From Terebella lapidaria (taxonomy: Eukaryota; Annelida; Polychaeta; Terebellida; Terebellidae), in assembly GCA_949152475.1 (NCBI GenBank), contig OX424556.1:310001-374000 (forward strand): a stretch of DNA of 64,000 nucleotides, read 5' to 3'. Under the pieces are notes generated by a model. The model searched no databases. It had not been told where the DNA came from and was given only the letters and a program-made list of their open reading frames with translations. The translations under genes were made by a program, and so were the position numbers. This document shows positions 34,190 to 46,100 of the stretch, piece by piece; position 1 is the stretch's first letter, and each line of letters begins with the position of its first letter.

Positions 34190-37100
34190 CTGTCAGAACA
34201 AAACAACTACACTTCTTCATAACCATTTGTCAAGTTGGGCCAGTAATTTAAAAACTTACAAAAATTTATTGCAATTTTGCCGTTTATTGTTAAACTTACC
34301 TCTGGAATACTACAAGCTCATACTTGTACCGAGCTAGACCATCGAACTACCACGAAAAAAGCGTTCCATTATGAGTGCCATACTGTGGCCATCCGCTTTA
34401 CCTCCCGCCAAAACAGATTGGCGCATGTGAAGTGTGCAGCCTCCTTCTTCACTAGTTCCGATGAAACTGACATTGGCTCTGATGCAGCGACATGTGTGTA
34501 CCATGTCAGTTGCGTTGCTTCCTTATGGCCACATGGGCAGCCAGTCATAGAGGGTTATTTGCCAAATTCATTTCAGGTCCTAACTATCATGCATTACACT
34601 AAAGAAACGCATAATTCCATACCATGCATGTTGCTAGATCCGACGAACTCTTACTTTTGAAGAAACGATCGTACAAATAGTTATATTTCAGCTCCAAATC
34701 GAAACCTTTCCAGGCTTTACAAACTTTCCTGGCATTTACCTAGCTGCCGATATGTTTGCCAGGTGGCGGGCCGAGCTCATCTCAGGGCGAGGTCATTCTC
34801 AAGTAGCATATCGTGTACGGGAAATCCAGTTGTTGTCGAACAATTGCACATGTCCATCGGTATACACATGGTGTTCCATTGGGGCTTGTGAAGACACGGT
34901 CAGCAGGTCAGTATTGTGATCACCTGATATTACCCACTGGTAAAGTGCACCTGTGACGTCACTCTATTGTTTTTTCTCTCCATTACCAATAGGTAATGAT
35001 GAGCTGCATGCAAATATTAGAGCTATATGTTTGTAGTATTGGAGTTGAGCTCAACTGTGAAATATTGAGAGTAGTTTTGCTCGCTTCATTGATTGCAAAA
35101 CAGCGGGATTAAATCATGTGTACATGCATGTATTTGCAGTATCATGAGTATTGCCAATTGACCAATTGAACTTACAACTGTCACGGTTGAACACCTTTTC
35201 TGTAAAGCGCACACCTCGGACAAATGCCAAAAAATCTCCTCGAACAAACAACTCAAAGCATACACAGTCGTACACAGTGTTATTTACTAACCCTGCGCTG
35301 TAAAGCTGCATTGTCAATTTGCTCCTTTTCGGCACGAAATGTCCTTATGGTTTTGTCAGATTTTTTTTTTGTTCTTTATTTTTTTTTCTCTTTTTTTTTT
35401 TCTTTTTGGTTTCCCGGATGATAACTTGAGAACGCCTTGACGAATCTTCGAGAAATTTTCACCAGTTATCACATATATTACATAGATGAACCCTATTGTT
35501 TTGGAGCCGGCTCCGAAGTCCAATTAGTCCGTGAGGATGAATTTTGTGTCAAATGGTTTCCGGATGATGACTCAAAAAGTACTTGTGCTACCATTCTGAA
35601 ACTTGAAATATACGTTGATATAGTGTCGCAGAGGAACACTATCAATTATGGGGTCAATCCCTCAAACGACCTTTGACCCAGGGGCCCAAAACAATTTTGG
35701 TGAGTCATCCTTGGGGCTCATTGCATATCTGGCCCAAGTACCATACACTGCTCCTTAATACTACTCGTCCACCGAAAACATACAGTATATGATACTTGGG
35801 CCGTATATCTCAGAAACGGTGCATCGTAGCGCAAAACGGACGTTATTTTCAGACTCGTGACACTAGACAAACATGTCTCAGGGGTATGTTGGGTGAACTT
35901 GTCCTTGGACCAAATTTCTTTATGCTGAATCGGCGTTTTTCATTTTCGGCCATATCTCGGAAACGGTGCGTCGTACAGCGAAAGGGACGTTATTTTCGGA
36001 CTCGTGACACTAGACAAACATGTCTTAGGGGTATGTTGGGTGTACTTGGCCTTGGGCCAAATTTTTTTTTGCTGAGGCAGCGTTTTTCATTTTCGGCCTT
36101 ATCTCGGAAACATTGCGTCGTAGAGTGAAACGGACGTTATTTTCGGCCTCGTGACACATTGCTAAATACACGCCGGTAAATGGCAAAAGCCTCCGAATAT
36201 TTCCATACTCAAAAGGTCTGCAACCACCAAGATGACCCCGGGCAAGAAAAAGTGAAGAGGGAAGCTGTGCACCACACATGCACCGATAGGTTTCAGTGGC
36301 TGGCCACAGTATGGCACTCATAATGGTACACGTTTTTCATGGTAGTCCGATAAACTAGCTGGGAACGAGTACCAGCAAGTAGTATTTCAGATTGGTAATG
36401 TTTAGAATTCCCAAATTTTAATTGTAAATTTGCCGTTTATTGTTATTACTCACCTCTTACATGCTCCTTTTCGATCCTTTGGATCGTTCTGGATAGAATT
36501 TTGCGTTCTGAAAGCAAGTCACGATCGTCTGCCTGCATGACTCGAGCGCTCCTTTTGCCGCAAAAAACCGCCGCGCATATTAAATGATAGGCGGTGGAGC
36601 AGTTGTGCTAGAGAGTCATGAAAACAGACGATAGTCCTGATTTCGAGCGAATCGCTAAAATGCTACATTTTAGAACTTTAATAATTATTAAAAATACTTA
36701 CCGTATTTATTCAATTAGTTCGAACACTCTAATAATTCGAACACCAAAAATTATTCAAGAAAATAATTTTCAAATTGACTTGTTTAGTTCGAACAGTCAA
36801 ATTTACGATCAAAAATATACAACTCGCCAGGTGGCAGCACTACGAAATGAGTAATCATGAAGCGATATATTCGCCAGGTGGCAGTGATCGTGATTAGGCC
36901 TTCCAATGCTAGGGTATATGACAAAAAGCGCGGACCTCATAGTGCCAGGCTGTTTGCGGGCCATTGAAGATTTTCCGAGTCGAGTGACTCGATTGCACTT
37001 GCAATATGACTAGAATCTATCTAGCATCAATGGGAGATTATAAATTGCAGTTACCCAGCCAGTTATTCAATTTTTTTTAAAATGCTAGTTGTCTGCAGTC

Positions 37101-40100
37101 ATCAATCGTACAGGCCCTAACCAGCCAGCATGAGCGGCATCTGTCAACTCGCGTAGGCCTATCTGCCATGGCATGATCAATCTGGGTTTGGGATTTTTTT
37201 TCGTTTTGACGGACGATTTTATCGTGAATCTAATAATTCGAACATTTCAAAATTTAATTATTTTTAGCTGTTCGAACTAATTGAATAAATACGGTACCTA
37301 GCGACACGATCGCTTGCCTCAGAAATGCACGATATTCTTCTTCCCCCAATTGGTGGAAAACGGTACTATACTTACCGTAACTTAAAGAACTCAAAACAAA
37401 ACACGAAGTGTTGCTATATACAAGTGCAAAATACTAAGACTTTTCTGTCTAGCTGGTTCAAACATAGCCTGAGCTACAACCTGCGGACCCAGTTTAAATC
37501 TTAGGCATAAAATCACGTACTGGGTATAAAGAAGCGGATCCATCCACGCCAAATGCCACTCGCGATACGTCGATCGCGGCGACATCTGAGCGTCTTCGAC
37601 CACTAGCCAACATGACTAGCAGGAAGGTTTTAAGGGTTAACCTCTGCAAGGACACTTCCTTGAGAGGCTCCCAAGGTGCTTTATTGAGACAATATAACAC
37701 AAAAGCCATGTCCCAATCCGGGAGAGTAGGCACTCCCCACAGCCTTTGCGTCCTAAAGGACGCCAACAGATCAGAAAGGATATGATAATTGGCTAAATCG
37801 ATCTCCCTAGCACGGAATACAGGGCCCAATATGGACCTGTATCCCTCGATCGTTGTAGGCTTCAAATTAAGCCTATCAAAGAGATAGCAGAGAAAGTCTA
37901 GCACTGCATTCAAAGAGGCAGAGAGTGGATCAATGCGCCTTCCGTTACACCAACGTACGAATACTCTCCATTCAGCCTCATATCTTTTAGAGGAGGATCT
38001 CCTATTCTGTCTTGCGAGATGTACGGACACCTGCTGAGAAAATCCTGTCTCCTGGAAGGATCGCTCGATAGCCTCCACACGTGTAACTTGAGCATATGGG
38101 CGGAATAGTGAAATATGTCCCGTCCCTGTTGCCTCAGCAACCGGTTCTCGATCAGAAGCACCCAAGGTACGTCGATCAGGAGGGACAGTAGCAGTGGAAA
38201 CCATGCCTGCATCGGCCAGCATGGCGCCACCAACAGAATCTCGCACTGAGACCTGGCTATTTTGTGCAGCACTTCCATTAGGGACTGGGTTGGCGGGTAT
38301 GCATACCCGTCCATCCCATCCCACGACTGGGACATCGCGTCCATAGCCAGTGCCTCACTCTCTGGCAGTGGTGAGAAATACACCGTGAGCTTGTGGTTCT
38401 GGGAGGTTGTGAACAGGTCTACTTTCGGTGTCCCGAACGCCTGACAAATGCGACGAAACAGCCCCGGGTGTAAGCTCCACTCTGTGCTTATGATCTTGTC
38501 CGGCCTCGACAGGGCGTCTGCTAGAACGGTCCTGCGACCCGGTAGGTGCCGTGCCCTGATGAACAGACGGCACTTGAAGGCAAACGTGATCAGACAATCG
38601 GCTTCCAAACAAAGCTGTCTCGAACGAGTTCCACCCTGTTTGTTTATGTGCGCCACTGCTGTGCTGTTGTCCGTGAAGACCAGCCACTTCGTCCCTGGGG
38701 GACTCAGACGACCCCAGATCTCGAACGCACGTCTCACCGCTCGCAGCTCCAGGACGTTGATGTGCAACGACTTCTCGCTCGTGTTCCACATCGTCGAGAG
38801 CTCAAGCTCGACCCATATGAGCTCCCCAAGCCAATTCCGACGCATCGGTGAAGAAGGTCCGATCGGGCAGATACTCCGCCAGTTGCATCCCTCGAAAAAG
38901 ATTCCGATGGTCCCGCCACCAATGCATTGCTTTCCGAGCACGATCGTCCACCGACACGACTTGGTCTAATCGATCGGTGAGGATCCGCCATTGCAACGCT
39001 AGACACCATTGAACGGGTCTGAGGAAGCACCTGCTGAACGGCACCTGTTTCTCCATCGACGCCAACAGACCGATGATGGACAGAAACTGTCGAACTGTGA
39101 TCGACGACTGCGTCAGCGCGACATCCATCGCCACAACAGCCTTGAGAACTCTCTTTTCGGAAGAAGAGCTACTCCTCGATCTAGATCATAATCTACTCCG
39201 ACATGTTCGAACCGCTGCGTCGGAGACAGAGGAGACTTCGCCCAATTAAGAATCCAGCCTAGGCTGGTAGCCAACTTGAGGACGAACCTGAATTGCTCGA
39301 TGGCCTGAGCCAGGGAGTCGGCTATGATAAACCAATCGTCGATATAATGGTGGAACTGAATCCCTACTGATCAAAACCTGGCTGCCATCGCCCTTATGAT
39401 ATGGGTGAACACGTAAGGCGTGGTGGCTACTCGAAAGCAAACTTGAGGTATCTCCGATCGGCTGGATGTATGGCACATGCAGATACGCGTCCTTGACGTC
39501 GATACTGACTGCCCACTTCCCCCTGGAAAGAGCTTTCTGGACGGAAAGCGCCGACTCCATCTTGAACCTGGGTATGATCAGGAATTTGTTGAGGTTTGAC
39601 AGGTCGAAAACGGGTAGCCACCCGCCTGTCTTTTTCGGCACTAGGAAGATGAGGGAATAGAATTTCCTCTCGTCCTTGATCACCTCGATCGCACGTTTCT
39701 CTAGCAACTGCTGCACCTCGAGCTGCAGAAGCTGAAACTTTTCCCGATCGCTGGGCACAGGAAAGAACCACGCGATTGGTCTGATTGGTGGTTTCCCAGC
39801 CTCCCATCTGAAGGGGAGACCGTACTATACCCATGCCACGACTGAATTGTCGGATGACGCCAGATCGCTCCAGTTCCGACTGAACTGAGCCAGGCGGCCC
39901 CCGATTGGACCAGGTTGTGGAAGACTGAATCCCGATCGAACCGAGCCCTCCACAGAGCCTACGCTTGCCTGCAAGGAGTCACTTCATGGCAGAAGCTTTC
40001 CCCTTGCCCTTAAAGCGACCACCCCCTTTGCCTCCACGCTTGCCATGCCCCTGAGAAAGGGTGGCTGGCCCCCCGAAAGGGCGGCTGCGAGGAAGCGGGT

Positions 40101-43100
40101 GCATGTGATGCCTGAGGTTGGGCAGGTTTCTGACCCTTGGTCTCTTTGGCGGAAATTGACATTGTTTGATTATTTTCTAGAACTTCGTTTTTTGAGCTAA
40201 TAAATCGATGTCATTGTTTTTAAATTCGTTTCCACAAATCTTTCGAGTGCATAATCATACGCACTGGCCGTGATAGCACTGCGTAAATTTCAAAAAGTCA
40301 TGCGTAATTACGCATTATTTTACGCTATTGGGAGCCCTGGATCCAATTGTGCACCCAGGTGCACACTGTCACGCTCAGCAGCATGCACAACCCAGGCCAA
40401 GACGCTGAGTGCTGCATGAATGTTGGCGCGACTCCCCTTCTCCAGATCCGCCTCGTCAACGAACTCCTGGACCAAAGTGGTCAGGTGATCTGTCAACGAA
40501 AGCTGCCCCATCAACTGATGAGACAGCGTCTGCCAGTGAGAAAGGCGAGCCTTCTTCACATAGGCTGATCAGACCGTGCCCTGCTTCCTGGAAAGCAAGT
40601 GAAGGTTAGGGTCTTCGACCGGGACAAAAGTTTGATGGTCATCCTCGGACTCAACAGTTCGATAGGTGTCGATCAACTCAGGTCGAACACAACTAGTCGG
40701 GAATGTCGACTCCGAACGAACCACATCCCTCTTAGCCGTAACTCCCTTGTTGATCTTGTCGAAAGACTTAACCAACACGGGAACCACAGGGAGCCGGATC
40801 GCTCCAGAGTCCACCGAAAGTTAGAACCTCCGGCCTGATCAGCAGTCTCATCCTCCGAGGAGGACAACTCCTGATCAGCTTCCGTTGGCCACCCCCCATC
40901 CCCCCCCCCCCCCCCCCCGATCGCTGCACCTCACAGGTCCGATTGAGGACCTTGATGACCAAATGGGTACATCAAAGGACAGGCGAGGGAATGCCTGCTC
41001 AGTGGAAACGCCTGTCCGGGGACTGACATCAGCATACCCAGGACTTAAGTGGTCCTGAGGAACGACCTCAGAAGCACCCGCCCGATCGTGCCCTGATCGA
41101 CAACCAGAAGCACGACTGCTAAGTGAAGACTCCCCACCCCCAAACCTAGGGATCTCTTCCCCCTCATACCTCGAAACCGAGGACTCGAAAGAGCCATCCA
41201 AGATGCTCCGCTGATCGAAGCCCGAGGCCTGATCGTCGACCACCGAAAGGTCGGTCGAGGACTGAGCCACATCGAAAATCGATGTGGCCTCAGTGCCATG
41301 GCGCTTAGAGGAAGCGTTCTTGGAAGGCCCAAGGGAAGAAGTGACAGACACCTCCACCTCAATCGGCTCCGACTGAGGGACGACAAAGGTGGAGTGCGGT
41401 TCCTTGGCCACTTTCACATTGGCAAGAACCGAAGCCTTCTTCATAGAAGACTTCGACTTGTTGCCAGCAGGGGGAGCAAGTTCTCCCTGCGACGAAGGCG
41501 TAGCCGAAGAACCGGCCGGGACTCCCCGTCCAAGCAGGTAAGAGAGACCAGGCAGGAGGGGACCCTGAAGGGACGACAGCGACTGTGCAAAAAAGGACTG
41601 CACAGCCGCGTTAACCATGTCCTGTGTTAGCCCCAGGGGCTGACTAACACCGGACGTGGTCTGTATCGTCACCGGCGGTACCTCCATCTCCATGGGCGAC
41701 TGGCGGACTTGTGGGGCCGAAGCCTCCGCAAGCCTCAAAGCATCCTGACGAGCCAACGAGGCCTCTGAATACTTTGCAGTTGCCTGCACGAAGGAAGAGG
41801 GATGCCAGGGACAGCACCGATCACACCTCAAATCCTCCATAGATGCCGGCCCATGGTCAAGACAGTCGAAACACATGCTGTGTTTCTCCCCTCTTCGAAG
41901 GGTATTGACCAAGCACTTCGGGCAAGGACGTCCGTCCATGGCACCGGCACCAAGGGAGGATTGTGAGGTGATGGTCACAAATGGGATCTACACAACTAAC
42001 AGTAACAGGGCGGGCAAAACAGCAAACCTGAGACTGTGCTGAAAAAGAACCCTAATAGGACTATGAATACCACAGAATATGATATAACAAATATACAGTA
42101 GGATAATTACGTAGATATAATGATAGATGTAACAACAGCTACACTACGATAACAGGGTGAACTAGCTATTCAAATCGCTGATGATCTAGCAAGTAACAAA
42201 CTATCGACCAATACTTATCCAAATAGACACAAATCAATGTCTATGAACGTGGCAGGTGAAATTCCGTAATAATATATCGCAAATAACTAGTTTGCAGACT
42301 AAATTTTACGAATTCACCGGGACCAAATATCCAAAGCTGCCAGCAAAAATAGCGGTGGACAGAAAAGTGAAGCTTCTGTGTAGCTGCGTGCGCATATGCG
42401 CGGCGGTTTTTGGCGGCAAACGAGTCATGCAGGCAGACGATCCTGCCTTGCTTTCAGCATGTTCAGTATGCGAATTTCTATCCAGAATGATCCAAAAGAT
42501 CGAAAAAGAGCATGTAGTAGTTTAGATTGGTGATGTATAAAATAAACTAAGCACTTATTCATAGGCTTACAGCAGTTGGCATGCATCAATACTGGCATAC
42601 TATTAAATGTTGGTGTGGGTGGGTGCAAAGTTCTGCCAACCACATACCTCTCAAACTCGGCCCTAACCAGCCCTCAAAAGCTAACCATGCTTCAATTTTC
42701 CAGGAAAACTTTACCTTTTCCTTTTCTTTTGGAGTCCTTGTGATAGGTTTCTTGCTCTGAGAGTCGAATGCAGGCATAGGAACCACAATCTGTGTTCAAC
42801 GATTTGTACACATACACAACAGAACTTTATCTGTAATCATATTTATACTGTAACAAGAAGTCAAGGCGTTAGATTCCTTGGAAGCATTTCGGTGTAATAG
42901 TCCAGATGTTCTAGAGAGTTAGAGTTCAAACATGGTAATGGTCAGTCTGTGTGTTGCCACCTACTGAGTCAGAATATAGTTGGTATTATTAGTGCTGCCA
43001 GACCGTGGATCTGGCTCCAAAACTACACATCTACAAAATATTACTGAGCAGTGGTGAAAATTTTCCGATCCGTTGAGGCATTCTTGAAATATTATAAACC

Positions 43101-46100
43101 CAAAGAATTCTGACAAAACCATTTTGGGACATTTCTGCCGAAATGCCTTGATCATAGCAATGTATCATTTAAATATCATCATTTGCCCCACATTAGTCCT
43201 AAAACGATCGAAGGAATAGGATATTACCTCGTCAATTCCTTCCTCCTCGTGAAAAGATCGTGACAGAAACACGCACGTCATCGTCTGTCCCTTCTTTGTG
43301 AACAAAATGAAATCATTCCCGATTCGCATTGAGCCTCTGAAAAAAAATTAGCCCAAGGGCTAAGAAAGGTTACCGGACAAAAAATATTATAGTATTTTGT
43401 CCCGTGACCTTGAAAATAAGGTCATTGGTAAATTCAAGGACACGATAATATTCGGTATATGTCATTTCTAGTATGTCCACAATTGATTCCTAAGCTGTAA
43501 AGTCGATAATAAGGGAGATATTAGTGATTATGTCCTGTGACCTTGAAAAAGAAATCAAAGGTTGAATTCAAGGTCATAGCAATATTCAGCATATATCATT
43601 TCCTATATGTTCATAATTGATTCCTAAGCTGTAAAGTCGATAATAAGTGAGATATTAGCCATTTTGTCCTGTGACCTTGAAAATGAGGTCAAAGGTAAGT
43701 TCAAGGTCATGACAATGTTCAGAATATATCATTTTCTATATGTTCACAATTGATTGCTAAGCTGTAAAGTCGATAAAAAGCGGGATATTAGCCATTTCGT
43801 TCTCTGACCTTGAAAATGAGGTCAAAAGTCAAATTCAAGGTCACCAGAATTTTCAACATATATAATTTCGTATATGTTCACTATGAATGCCTAAGTTGTA
43901 AAGTTGATAATAAGCGAGATATTGGCCATATTGTTCTCTGACCTTGGAAATGAGGTCAGGGTCAAATTCAAGGTCACCAGAATATTCAACATATATCATT
44001 TCCTATATGTTCACTGTGGATTCCTAAGCTGTAAAGTCGATAATAAGCGAGATATTAGCCATTTCGTGCTCCGACCTTGAAAATAAGGTCAAAGGTCAAA
44101 TTCAAGGTCATGAGAATATTCATTTTCAGTGTGTCCACAATTGATCCCTAGGCTGTAATGTTAGCAATTTTGTGCTCTGTCCTTGAAAATGAGGTCAGAG
44201 GTCAACCCAGGTCACGAGATTATTCAGCATATATCATTTCCCATAAGTTCACTATGGATTCCTAAGCTATAAGGTCAAAAGTCAAATTCAAGATCATGAA
44301 AATATTCATCATATATCATTTCCTATATGACCACAATTCATACCCAAGGTGTAAAGTCGACAATAAGTGAGGTATTAGTGATTTTATGTTCTGACCTTGA
44401 AAATGAGGTCAAAGGTCAAATTCAAGGTCACAAGAATATTCAACAAATATCATTTTCTATTATCCATAATTTATTCCTAATCTCTAATCTCAATATTAAG
44501 TGAGATATTAAGAATGATGTGTCCCATTATAAAGCATAGGAGAATTTAACATGGGAAAGTCCCTTTTGGGGCCAAGTTTGGGCCAAAATGGCCCACTTCG
44601 AGCAAGGGCAACGAAACAAATACACATTACAGGGGTACACACAAGGAGTGTTATGCATCAAAAAGAAAAAAAAGTTACTAAACAGTTCTTGCTGAAAACA
44701 GCCGCCATTTTGAAAAAATTAGCCCAAGAGCTAAGATAGGTTACCGGACAATATATATTATTATAATATCTTTTATATATAATAGCTATTTTATATTGTG
44801 GCCTTGAAAATAAGGTCAAGGTCAAATTTAAAGTCATGAGAGTATTCAGCATATTTGATTTCTTATACGTTCACAATTGCTTACTAAGCTGTAAATTCAG
44901 TACTAAAAGAGATATGAGTCATTATGTCCTGTGACATTGAAAATGATATCAAAAGTCAAATTAAATGTCATCAGAATATTTGGCATATATCATTTGCTGT
45001 ATGTCCACAATTGAATCCTACAAATTCTTTACTAGTTGTAAAGTTGATAATAAACAAAGTATTAGCCATTTTATCCTGTGATACCTTGAATATGAGGTCA
45101 AAGGTCAAATTCAAGGTCGTGACAATATTCAGCATATATCATTTCCTATATTTCCACAATTGATTCCTAATCTGTAAAGTTGATAATGAGCGAGATATTA
45201 GCCATTCTGTACTCTGACCTTGAAAATGAGGTCAAACTTCAACTTCAAGGTCATGATAATACTCACCATATATTATTTTCTATTTGTCCACAATTGACTC
45301 TCAAGTTGTAAAGTTGATAATAAGCGAGATTTTAGCCATTTTGTTCTTTGACCTTGAAAATGAGGTCAAAGGTCAAATTCAGGGTCATCAAAATATTCGG
45401 CATATGTCATTTCCTATATGTCCACAATTGATTCCTAAGTTGTAAAGTCAATTATAAGCGAGATATTAGCCATTTTGTGCCTGACCTTGAAAATCAGGTC
45501 AAAGGTCAAATTCAAGGTCATCAAAATATTCGGCATACATCATTTCCTATACATCCACAATTTAGTCCCAAGCTGTAAAGTGGATAATAAGCCAGATATT
45601 AGCCGTTTTGTTCTTTGACCTTGAAAATGAGGTCAAAGATCAAATCAAGATCATCAAAATATTCGGCATATGTCATTTCCTATATGTCCACAATTGATTC
45701 CTTAGCTGTAAAGTCAATAACAAGCGAGATATTAGCCATTTTGTGCCTGACCTTGAAAATTAGGTCACAGGTCATATTCAAGGTCATGACAATAATCAGC
45801 ATATATCATTTCCTATGTGTCCATAATTGATTCCTAGTCTCTAATCTCAATAATAAGTGAGATATTAGGCATAATGTGTCCCATTATAAAAATTAGGCCA
45901 AGGGCCAAAGATAGGTTACCGGACAATGTTTAATATTTTACATGTTAGCCAGGTCACTGGTTAAATTCAAGGTCAAGAGAATATTCAGCATATATAATAT
46001 TAAGCATATATCATGTCCACAGTTGATTGCTAACCTGTAAATTCAATAATCCAAGAGATATTAGCAATTTTATGCTCTGGCCTTGAGAATGATGGCAAAG

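Noticed and set aside
38262-39191. Plus-strand frames opposite the RNase H and RT regions
   Set aside because: Shadows of the minus-strand DIRS-like coding parts in GC-rich sequence.
36450-42550. Repeat E as inverted terminal repeats of the DIRS-like element
   Set aside because: A third copy stands alone at 48992, the left copy is partial, and a MITE lies between it and the element, so terminal-repeat status is not supported.
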